This document shows positions 42,110-49,527 of a stretch of DNA of 64,000 nt, piece by piece. The translations under genes and the position numbers were made by a program. Origin of the DNA: Bacteriovorax sp. BAL6_X (lineage in GTDB: Bacteria > Bdellovibrionota > Bacteriovoracia > Bacteriovoracales > Bacteriovoracaceae); contig NZ_AUMC01000010.1 of assembly GCF_000443995.1 (NCBI RefSeq), positions 682,001 to 746,000 on the forward strand, written 5' to 3'. Each line of letters starts with the position of its first letter. The first letter of the stretch is position 1. The notes beneath the pieces were generated by a model. It was not told the DNA's origin. It saw only the letters and a list, made by a program, of their open reading frames with translations, and ran no database searches.

Positions 42110-43311
42110 TGGATTTATCAGTAGAAGAAGTTGAAAAGAAAATAGGACGTCGTGAATTTATAACTCTAATGGCGGCCCTCATGTCATTTGCTGCATTATC
42201 CATTGATGCAATGTTGCCGGCACTTAACCTTATCGGTCAAAGCCTAGGTGTGCAAAATCCTAACGATAACCAAATGATTATCTCCTTCATTTTCCTCGGA
42301 ATGGGAGTTGGACAACTTTTCTTTGGTCCAATCTCTGATGCTATTGGAAGAAAGCCTGCCATGTATATTGGTATTGCTATTTTCTTTATTGGTGGACTCA
42401 TTTCTTTAAACGCACATTCTTTTTCTATGATGTTAGTTGGCCGATTCACACAGGGGCTTGGTGCCGCATCGGCAAAAATTATTTCGACAGCAATGGTTAG
42501 AGATCGTTTTAGTGGAAAACTTATGGCCAAGACCATGTCTTTGATTATGATCATCTTTGTCCTTGTGCCAGCTCTTGCTCCAACTATTGGCCAAGTTATT
42601 CTAAGTTTTGGGGGATGGCGTGATATCTTTCTTATTATGCTTGTCATTGCTGTGGTTTGCCTTACTTGGTTTACGCTAAGACAAGAAGAGACACTACATG
42701 AAGAATATCGTAGACCCCTGTCGTATAAGAAAATTAAGGATGCTGCCTTTGAAACTTTAAGTCATCCTATTACAATTAGTTACACTCTTGCTTCCGGATT
42801 AGTCTTTGGGGCATTCATTGGTTACTTAAATACTTCTCAGCAAATTCTACAAATTAAGTATGGATTAGGAGAAGACTTTCCTCTTGCCTTTGGTGTTCTT
42901 GCTTCATTTATTGGATTGTCATCATTTTTAAACTCTAGACTCGTTGAAGAGTTTGGTATGAAGAAGCTATGTCGATTGGCGTTGACGACAATTTCATTAA
43001 TCGCAATTACATTCAATATCATTTTAATCTTCACTGGAGGACTTCCTCCTTTCTTTCTATTTTATGGCTTCTTACTTTTAAGTCTTTTTAGCTTTGGCCT
43101 TCTCTTTGGAAACTTTATTGCACTCGCATTAGAGCCAATGGGCCATATTGCTGGAACCGCTAACTCTGTTGTTAGCTCAGTTCAGATTATTATTTCTGCG
43201 ACGATTGGTGGACTAATTGGCCAAATGTACAGTGGAGATGTGACACCAATTGCGTTGGGCTTTTTAATTTGTAGTACTCTTTCTTTATTTATCGTCCTTA
43301 AAGTAAAATAA
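42109..43311 (+). CDS. Bcr/CflA-family MFS multidrug efflux pump
   Basis: 400 residues, twelve helices. The Bcr/CflA pattern is clear: SIDAMLPALNLIGQSLG in helix 1, GMGVGQLFFGPISDAIGRKP as motif A, and RFTQGLGAASAKIISTAMVRD as helix 4/5. The GTG start overlaps the last base of pirin's TAG. It likely exports toxic compounds that the two preceding enzymes handle. The operon seems to end here, though no strong terminator is visible. Confidence 0.9.
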   Translation: MDLSVEEVEKKIGRREFITLMAALMSFAALSIDAMLPALNLIGQSLGVQNPNDNQMIISFIFLGMGVGQLFFGPISDAIGRKPAMYIGIAIFFIGGLISLNAHSFSMMLVGRFTQGLGAASAKIISTAMVRDRFSGKLMAKTMSLIMIIFVLVPALAPTIGQVILSFGGWRDIFLIMLVIAVVCLTWFTLRQEETLHEEYRRPLSYKKIKDAAFETLSHPITISYTLASGLVFGAFIGYLNTSQQILQIKYGLGEDFPLAFGVLASFIGLSSFLNSRLVEEFGMKKLCRLALTTISLIAITFNIILIFTGGLPPFFLFYGFLLLSLFSFGLLFGNFIALALEPMGHIAGTANSVVSSVQIIISATIGGLIGQMYSGDVTPIALGFLICSTLSLFIVLKVK

Positions 43312-43347
43312 ATAGACGAATTCGGTAAATTTTGTTTTCATTAATAG

Positions 43348-44121
43348 ATGTTAAAAGCATTTATTATATCTCTATTTTTTACACTAAATACACTGGCTTA
43401 TGTTGCTCCTTCCGAACATGTGAGAAAGTCTAAATGGGATATTTCTCCTATTCAAATTCAATTTATTTCAACTTTTTTTGCAATTGAGCTTCTTACTTAC
43501 TCTATTTTTTCACCTTCCTTTGTAAAGACAGACTTTGAGGGTGGGGATTATGATTATAATGAAGATGACCTCTCTGTTCCAAAGTGGTTATACGAATTTG
43601 GGAATCATGGCCCTGAGTTACTAACTGCGGGAATGTACGGATATTATTTATTTGGTAGCGATGAATTTGCTCTTGAAAAGGCTTTTGTTTTTACTGAGTC
43701 TATGCTTATTGCTCAAGGGATAACTTTTGGTATTAAGTATACTGCAAATAAGGAGAGGCCAGATAGCTCAAATTACCTTTCTTTCCCTAGCGGGCATACG
43801 ACACATGCATTTGCGGTAGGGATGTGGATGAGCAAGGATATTTTTAATAGTAGAAGATTTCATCGAAACTACTTTGTCGCCTCTCTTCCGCTTTTTTATG
43901 CTACTTATATTGGGTGGAGTCGAATTGATGCAAAGAAGCACAGCTTTCGTGATGTTTCTATGGGTGCCCTGATAGGAGGTCTTACTAGCTATTTTATGTA
44001 CGATTTCCACTTTGATGAAAATGGTCATTATCGCTTTAATGTTAAGAATAAGATCGTTATTTCACCTTCAGTTGATATTATTAATGAGCGATTTGCTCTA
44101 AGCTTTGGGATGATGTTATGA
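43348..44121 (+). CDS. PAP2-superfamily phosphatase (membrane/secreted)
   Basis: 257 residues with a signal or anchor helix (residues 1-18). The three phosphatase motifs are present: KYTANKERP, SFPSGHTTHAF (catalytic His) and SRIDAKKHSFRDV (second catalytic His). Helices lie between them. Members remove phosphate from lipid pyrophosphates or phosphatidic acid on the periplasmic face. It overlaps the next gene by 4 nt, so with the barrel and the lipoprotein it forms a three-gene cell-envelope operon. Confidence 0.88.
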   Translation: MLKAFIISLFFTLNTLAYVAPSEHVRKSKWDISPIQIQFISTFFAIELLTYSIFSPSFVKTDFEGGDYDYNEDDLSVPKWLYEFGNHGPELLTAGMYGYYLFGSDEFALEKAFVFTESMLIAQGITFGIKYTANKERPDSSNYLSFPSGHTTHAFAVGMWMSKDIFNSRRFHRNYFVASLPLFYATYIGWSRIDAKKHSFRDVSMGALIGGLTSYFMYDFHFDENGHYRFNVKNKIVISPSVDIINERFALSFGMML

Positions 44122-45044
44122 AGTATTTCTTAGTCTATTTTATAACGTTCTCAGTCTTTGCTGTTAACCGCTTAGACTATTTGTATCGTTTTCCAGATAA
44201 GGCCGAAAGTGTTTTAGCCTATTCACTCTATTGGTCAATAGATGAAATGGAATTTGATAATAGAAGTACTGGACTTGAAGAGTTCTTTGAGGTGGATCGT
44301 TCAGTTTTAGTTGCTGGCCTTGAGTATCGCTATGCCTTTACTGATAAGTTTTTAGCGGCATTTAGTACACATGCTGAAATTTTTGACTTTGAGACTCATC
44401 TAGAGAATGAACTTGATGAAGAAACGCCAGAGGAGAGTCCTTTTGCAATTTATGATCCGGCAATCGAATTAAGATACCGTGTAATTGATAAAGATGAAGT
44501 TTTCTTTGATGTTAATACTAAAGTTGTATGGGGAGCAACGAATTCGGGGAAGACTCCTCTTAGTAGAACCGTTAGTCCATTTGATGGACAAGAATTTTAT
44601 CAGATTAGTGCAATAGCTGGAATTGATTTTAATACTTTCTATCTAATGGCCCATGTTGGAGCAATTTTTTACAACGGTGGAGTTAATCAATTTGAATTTG
44701 GAAATGAAAACTTGAAGGCAGAGGATAGCCATCAGGTTGATATCGGATTTCAAGGTCAAATTGATCTTTCTAAACTCTTTAAAGCAAGCTTAGGAATGTC
44801 ATTCTTATCTGCTGATACTTTCTCGCTTACTGGAGAGTCTCAAAGAGTTAACGTTGAGAAATCAACTCAACAAAACTATTTTCTAAAGTTTGATTATCTA
44901 AAATATGAAGAAAGAATTGGAATACTTACTTTTAAAGTTAACCAAAGAATTGATCGGTATGATCTACAAGTTGATAATAGTGATCTCTATGTTGCGGATA
45001 ATTCTTATTTAGACTTTATTATTCAGGTGGAGAAATGGTTTTAA
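44118..45044 (+). CDS. Outer-membrane beta-barrel protein, unknown
   Basis: 308 residues with a signal peptide (ending SVFAV). Alternating strands run through the whole mature protein, which ends on Trp-Phe (IIQVEKWF), a C-terminus recognised by the BAM machinery. No family recognised. Start and stop are coupled to its neighbours (ATGA overlap upstream, next ATG immediately behind the stop). Confidence 0.75.
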   Translation: MKYFLVYFITFSVFAVNRLDYLYRFPDKAESVLAYSLYWSIDEMEFDNRSTGLEEFFEVDRSVLVAGLEYRYAFTDKFLAAFSTHAEIFDFETHLENELDEETPEESPFAIYDPAIELRYRVIDKDEVFFDVNTKVVWGATNSGKTPLSRTVSPFDGQEFYQISAIAGIDFNTFYLMAHVGAIFYNGGVNQFEFGNENLKAEDSHQVDIGFQGQIDLSKLFKASLGMSFLSADTFSLTGESQRVNVEKSTQQNYFLKFDYLKYEERIGILTFKVNQRIDRYDLQVDNSDLYVADNSYLDFIIQVEKWF

Positions 45045-45905
45045 ATGAAGTATCTGTTGTGTTTTCTATTCATTTTTACAAGTTGTAGTTATCGTGACGT
45101 TATACTTAAGAAAGCACCGGATTTCTTAAGTGAAAAGATTGACGATTATCTCTCCCTTGATGACGAACAAGAAAAAGAGTTGCGTATTAAAGTTACAAAC
45201 GCCTTTTTTGAGCATCATAAGGAAGTCCTTAAGCTGAAGAAGCTCATTGAAAATTATCAGGTTGAAAAGGACTCTCTTAAAGAAGTCGTCGTTAGAGGAT
45301 ACCCTCCTTATGAACGTATTATGAAGAAGGTTAATAAAATATCAATTGAGGTTTTATCAAACCTTAGCTTTGAACAAAGACAGAAGCTTGTAAAGAAGCG
45401 TATTGATGATCGGAAGGATTATGATGAAAGCTATGAGAAAAGAGGTGTAAGGCGTCTTGAAAATATATTTGGGAAGCTTTCTGTTGGACAAGTAAAGCTA
45501 GTTGACGACTTTGCAAAGGATTATAAAAGTACTCGAGTAAAAGGTAATAGTTGGCATCATGACTTTCTTAAGGCCTTGAATTTAAAAGATCAAAAAGCAT
45601 ATCAAACCTATTTGAAAAAGAACTTTCAAGACATTGTTTCTTTAAATGAAGTCTTAAGGCAAAATAAGTCTTTTTTCAAATTCTTTGATAAATTCTCGAA
45701 GTCTTTGAGTAAGGAACAAATTGATCAGTTTAATAGAAAGAGAAAGGACTTGCTAAATTGGATTGACCTTTATCTAAAAATTTATCAAACACCTATAGTT
45801 CGTAGCGCACCCTGGCCACTAGAGAGTTATTCCCAAAGTTTAATTCCCCACCAACTTCAGCATCAAATACATCTGATGTTTCTTCCATATCGACCTTTAA
45901 CTTAA
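45045..45905 (+). CDS. DUF6279-family lipoprotein
   Basis: 286 residues. The lipobox IFTSCS places the lipid on Cys14. The helix-rich body starts with YDYLSLDDEQEKEL-like motif (KIDDYLSLDDEQEKEL) and FFEHHKEVLKL, the usual DUF6279 beginning. The function of the family is unknown. The reading frame runs 113 nt into the end of the convergent barrel gene at 45793-46602. The last 38 residues (from PIVRSAPWPLES on) are therefore encoded opposite the barrel's last strands and may be a late extension. Confidence 0.8.
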   Translation: MKYLLCFLFIFTSCSYRDVILKKAPDFLSEKIDDYLSLDDEQEKELRIKVTNAFFEHHKEVLKLKKLIENYQVEKDSLKEVVVRGYPPYERIMKKVNKISIEVLSNLSFEQRQKLVKKRIDDRKDYDESYEKRGVRRLENIFGKLSVGQVKLVDDFAKDYKSTRVKGNSWHHDFLKALNLKDQKAYQTYLKKNFQDIVSLNEVLRQNKSFFKFFDKFSKSLSKEQIDQFNRKRKDLLNWIDLYLKIYQTPIVRSAPWPLESYSQSLIPHQLQHQIHLMFLPYRPLT

Positions 45906-46602
45906 AAGCCTCAAGGCCAAGGCCGACAGAAAAACTCTTATAGAAAAGATAGTCGATAAATAAGTTTGTTGCGATAATGCTTCCTGTATAATCTCCAATT
46001 TGTATATAGAAGATATTGAATTCATTTGAAAGTGTCCATTTTGGTGTTATCTTAACTTCTGATTTAAGTTGGAATGTTGGTAGTGGCGCGATGAAGTCAC
46101 TTTGAGTCTTTGTTTTTCCCGTTTCTCCAATTGCAAACTCTAAAGGCATTATATAGAAACCAGCACCGGCCGATATATTGACTCTTTCATCTAGGAAGAA
46201 TGAGTAAGAGTAGGCCAGACGAATTATATCAAAGTTTAAGAGTGTATCAACAGAGGTACCAGCTCTTATAATGACTTCATTATTATCTTTGTCTACATAT
46301 TTTATATCTTGAGCGAGAACTCTTCGTGCATTACGATGTTGTCTATACCACCCCGTTGTAAGGCCATGTTTTTTGTTTTTAGTGAAGCGCCATTCATATT
46401 GTAAACGAAGAGATGCTTGGGTATCATCTAGACCTAAAGTATCTTCTGTACTTAAAATAAATGCACCTAAAGACTTCTTTCCAACTTGGATCGTTGTGTC
46501 CAGATAAGTGTAGCCAAGGCCTATTGAAAAACGATGAGTACTCCATTCTCCGTAGGAAAGTAGTGGGATGAATAAGAGTATAATTAATAAGGTTTTATAC
46601 AT
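45793..46602 (-). CDS. Outer-membrane beta-barrel protein with hairpin-locked start
   Basis: 269 residues with a signal peptide (ending LLSYGE). The mature part alternates polar and hydrophobic residues in strands and closes on SLVARVRYEL. No family recognised. The GGAG site before its ATG is the right arm of a 15-bp hairpin (see 46608-46645), so translation is probably regulated or depends on read-through from upstream. Its last 113 nt overlap the end of the convergent DUF6279 gene. Confidence 0.75.
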   Translation of the reverse strand: MYKTLLIILLFIPLLSYGEWSTHRFSIGLGYTYLDTTIQVGKKSLGAFILSTEDTLGLDDTQASLRLQYEWRFTKNKKHGLTTGWYRQHRNARRVLAQDIKYVDKDNNEVIIRAGTSVDTLLNFDIIRLAYSYSFFLDERVNISAGAGFYIMPLEFAIGETGKTKTQSDFIAPLPTFQLKSEVKITPKWTLSNEFNIFYIQIGDYTGSIIATNLFIDYLFYKSFSVGLGLEAFKLKVDMEETSDVFDAEVGGELNFGNNSLVARVRYEL

Positions 46603-46607
46603 GAAAA

Positions 46608-46645
46608 CTCCTAAACTTTATCATCTCAAGATAAAAGTTTAGGAG
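46608..46645 (-). promoter_or_regulatory. Hairpin that sequesters the ribosome-binding site of the barrel gene
   Basis: In plus-strand coordinates CTCCTAAACTTTATC (46608-46622) pairs with GATAAAAGTTTAGGAG (46630-46645) over 15 bp with one bulged A and a seven-base loop. In the mRNA of the barrel gene the downstream arm ends with the GGAG that should bind the ribosome, followed by TTTTC and ATG. It can act as terminator for the preceding gene (stem plus four T), as an RNA switch or thermometer, or both. Confidence 0.7.
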
Positions 46646-46655
46646 AAAGTTAATT

Positions 46656-48179
46656 TTAGTCTATTCTGTATAGGATTTCGCTAATTTGTTTTTGATCCTC
46701 TTCTTTCGTCGGAGCATTATTTAAAATTGTTTTTGCTTCTTGAATTTGCTCCGCTGTTGCATTAGGGTTCTGTAGCGTTTTTCGAGCATTATCCTCTCTT
46801 TCAAGTCTAAGAAGGCGCTCTTCTTTGAAGTCGATAATTTTCTTTCCTTCTGATAGGACTTCATCATATGAGATTCCGCCATTTGGCCTCTGAGAAGGTG
46901 TTTGTGGCAAGAAAATATAGTCCGTTCTTTTAAGCTTTAGTCTTTTACTTTGATAAACCATTGCCTTAGCAAAGGACTCAAATGCTTTTCTTGGAACATA
47001 GTGTTCTGTATCTCTTTTTAAGATATAGCGTAGTTGAGAGAGAGTCGAAGCATTAATTCCATCCTTTGGAGCTTTTGAACTCATTGGTATGTATGTTTGA
47101 TAGTCAAAGATATTGCTAATTGCAAACTCATGAGCTCCTTTTATACCAATTGTTCTCATCGTATCATTTGATGTTGTTGTACAATTGTAGAATGGAGTAA
47201 TCTCAAGTCCTTCTTCGGTGCGAACTCGATGAAGCTGTTCTTCAAAAATATCTCTAACTTTAAGCATATCTTCTTTAGAGCGAGCATAACCAATTAAAGT
47301 ATAAGTTGGCCTATAGTTAACTTGCCCTTGTATAAGGTGGCCGTAGTAGCTAATTAAGTCTGTATTGCTTGCTAGAACTTCTTTTTCTCCCTTAAAGTAA
47401 AAATTAAAAGTTTCTCCTTTAATGGAAAGATCATTTTGGACTTCTCCCATTCCAATAGCAAAGTGCCCAGCAGCAGCACCTGGCTCATCACCTTGGCGTC
47501 CACTTAGTGTTACGATAAAGACATGGTCTCCTGGAGTTGCCTCGTAATTATCACGATGTCTAATCGTTCCTCTAAAGGGTTCTGTCGATTGTGAGTTCTT
47601 ATTCTTTGGCATTTCTTTTAAGATGTACCTAAGTGGGTTTTTATTAAATTTCTCATTTGCTGGGTATGGATTTTTGCCAGCACTAAAAAGATCTGCTGGT
47701 ATGATAGCGTTGATGATAAAGGTTTCATCTTGCATATGTCCCTGTGTATGAACTTTCTTATTTTCAAAGTAGTGACGAGAGATATAGTCGAATTCGCTTC
47801 CATAGATTTTTTTTGAGCGGCCAAATTCAACAAGTTGGTCGTCGATATAGTAACGTCCATCCTTTGCTCTTGTGAGTGTTCCAATTCGGTCCTCAAGGTC
47901 GGCCACAACTCTAGGCATCTTGTTGATTTCGAGTTGATCTCCTGAGATTTCTCCGTCGAATTCAAAGACGTAGGTCGGTGAGTTTTTTAGAACCTTGTCC
48001 ATATACTTGTGATAGCGTTGATCAATTTTAAGAGATAAGTCTTGCTCTTGTCCATCTACCTTAACAATAGCTCTTGCCTGTCCATCTTTATCATAGATCT
48101 TTCCGCGAAAGCTCTCGGCCTTAACGTTAGCGCTTATAATTAGAGTGGCAAGAAGTCCCAAGCAGTAGACGTTTTTCAT
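46656..48179 (-). CDS. Secreted protein with a candidate His...Asn-Cys (permuted papain-like) active site
   Basis: 507 residues with a signal peptide (ending NVKAES). The N-terminal 120 residues are beta-rich. A central region has AAAGHFAIGMGEV (H239), GYARSKEDM and then TPFYNCTTTSN (N332, C333), in the His-before-Asn-Cys order seen in circularly permuted NlpC/P60-type enzymes, to which DUF4105 also belongs. The C-terminus is charged and helical. The resemblance is by motif only. With the DUF4105 protein upstream, this locus would carry two such enzymes. The start has an AGGAGAG site. Confidence 0.65.
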   Translation of the reverse strand: MKNVYCLGLLATLIISANVKAESFRGKIYDKDGQARAIVKVDGQEQDLSLKIDQRYHKYMDKVLKNSPTYVFEFDGEISGDQLEINKMPRVVADLEDRIGTLTRAKDGRYYIDDQLVEFGRSKKIYGSEFDYISRHYFENKKVHTQGHMQDETFIINAIIPADLFSAGKNPYPANEKFNKNPLRYILKEMPKNKNSQSTEPFRGTIRHRDNYEATPGDHVFIVTLSGRQGDEPGAAAGHFAIGMGEVQNDLSIKGETFNFYFKGEKEVLASNTDLISYYGHLIQGQVNYRPTYTLIGYARSKEDMLKVRDIFEEQLHRVRTEEGLEITPFYNCTTTSNDTMRTIGIKGAHEFAISNIFDYQTYIPMSSKAPKDGINASTLSQLRYILKRDTEHYVPRKAFESFAKAMVYQSKRLKLKRTDYIFLPQTPSQRPNGGISYDEVLSEGKKIIDFKEERLLRLEREDNARKTLQNPNATAEQIQEAKTILNNAPTKEEDQKQISEILYRID

Positions 48180-48284
48180 TTCTATCTCTCCTAATTTAGT
48201 TTTCTATATCTATTATTAAGAGCAATGATGGTGCCAATTAAACTATGTGATTTAAAGTCTTTAGAAGAGGGAAGTGTCTAGAAA

Positions 48285-48315
48285 TTAAACAATAGGCCCC
48301 TGAGCAGGGCCTATT
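48285..48315 (-). terminator. Intrinsic terminator of the DUF4105/paralogue operon
   Basis: AATAGGCCC (48291-48299) and GGGCCTATT (48307-48315) form a perfect 9-bp stem with a seven-base loop. On the minus strand a T-rich tract (TTGTTTAATTT) follows. It separates the three-gene operon upstream from the gene at 46656-48179. Confidence 0.75.
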
Positions 48316-48328
48316 ATTTAAACACGAA

Positions 48329-48916
48329 TTAAATTTGATTGTTGATATAGTTACGGATCTCAGACATTGACATCATATCATCCTCATCAACACAGAACTC
48401 ACCACGTGCATCAGCTACGCGGATTTCATCTGCAACTTGCTCTACGGAAACTTTATTATCTGTCGACCTTCTATCGTTTAGGTCTTCAGTAAATTCTGCA
48501 AGAGTTGTTCCTGTTACTTTTGGAGAAAGCTGCGCATCTTGGATTAGCTCAATTTGTCCTCTAAAATTTCTCTTGCTATCATCAATTACTCCTGTCGCTG
48601 CTAGTGTACTAGATGAGCCGTGGTAAACAGCATGAGTTGATGATGAAAGTCCATCTTCTATAATATCAAGAGCGATTAGATCAATAATGATATTGTCAGA
48701 GTCTTCAAGTAGAGCTGTTCCGGCAGCAATCGTTGTTGAAGCTAGCTCTATACCTCCATAAATTACTGCTACACCTGTTGTACTAAGTGCTGCACCTGTT
48801 GCGAGGGCCCTGTCCGAAGGTGCATTATTTCTTTCTTTGTAAAGTTCAAGACATGATGCTTGTGTTGAAGCAGCTAGTGAGCATAGTATCCCTAGCGTAA
48901 TTAATGATTTTTTCAT
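48329..48916 (-). CDS. Secreted protein A of a tandem paralogous pair
   Basis: 195 residues with a signal peptide (ending TQAS). The mature protein begins SCLELYKERNNAPSD and contains two hydrophobic glycine/alanine-rich segments (around 40-70), a VSVEQVADEIRVADARGEFCVD motif near the end, and an acidic helix tail. Two cysteines at the ends are shared with the neighbour, so a disulfide closing the domain is likely. No family recognised. GGAGAG precedes the start 11 nt behind the paralogue's stop. Confidence 0.75.
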   Translation of the reverse strand: MKKSLITLGILCSLAASTQASCLELYKERNNAPSDRALATGAALSTTGVAVIYGGIELASTTIAAGTALLEDSDNIIIDLIALDIIEDGLSSSTHAVYHGSSSTLAATGVIDDSKRNFRGQIELIQDAQLSPKVTGTTLAEFTEDLNDRRSTDNKVSVEQVADEIRVADARGEFCVDEDDMMSMSEIRNYINNQI

Positions 48917-48927
48917 TATTCTCTCCT

Positions 48928-49512
48928 TTATAGTTGTTCTTCGATATATTTTTGAATTTCATCTACAGTCATAAGATTTTCGCTATCAAGACAGAACTCC
49001 ATCCTTTCATTTGCGAGTTGAATTTCACCTGCCACTTGATTTACTGAAACTCTTTTATCTACTGGACGACTATCGTTGATCTTTCCTGTCATCTCGATGA
49101 TATCACCACTAATTATCTTAGGTGCCAACTCAGATGCTTGGATAAGCTTTAATTGTTCTCTATAGTCACGGTCTTTAATTATCCCCATTGCTGCAGATGT
49201 ACTAGAAGCACCGTAGTAAAGAGCGTCAACTGTTGATGTAGCACCACTCTTAATTGTTTTAGAGATAGTGAGCTCACTAAGTGCGCTATCTGGGTGAAGG
49301 ATTGCAACGGCACTTGTTGTTGATAGGCCTAGAGCAAATTCTCCTCCTGCCACAGTAACTCCTGCAATTGTTGAAGAGATACCGCTCATCGCTCCAATGT
49401 CTTGGTAGTCTGGTGCTCGATGATTTTCTTTATATACTTCTAGACATGATGCTTTAGCACTAACGCCCATTAGAATTGATACAAGACATGTTAATAGCAT
49501 AATCTTTTTCAT
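48928..49512 (-). CDS. Secreted protein B of a tandem paralogous pair
   Basis: 194 residues with a signal peptide (ending AKAS). It has the same layout as the protein just downstream: SCLEVYKENHRAPD at the start, glycine/alanine-rich hydrophobic segments (SGISSTIAGVTVAGG, LYYGASSTSAAMG), VSVNQVAGEIQLANERMEFCLD, and an acidic tail. Overall similarity is partial, so the duplication is not recent. It lies 15 nt behind the DUF4105 gene with AGGAG before its start. Confidence 0.75.
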   Translation of the reverse strand: MKKIMLLTCLVSILMGVSAKASCLEVYKENHRAPDYQDIGAMSGISSTIAGVTVAGGEFALGLSTTSAVAILHPDSALSELTISKTIKSGATSTVDALYYGASSTSAAMGIIKDRDYREQLKLIQASELAPKIISGDIIEMTGKINDSRPVDKRVSVNQVAGEIQLANERMEFCLDSENLMTVDEIQKYIEEQL

Positions 49513-49527
49513 GGTTTCTCCTATTTG

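Noticed and set aside
42237-42647. Minus-strand open frame of 136 codons inside the Bcr/CflA transporter gene
   Set aside because: It mirrors helix-coding sequence of a clear transporter and lacks a ribosome site.
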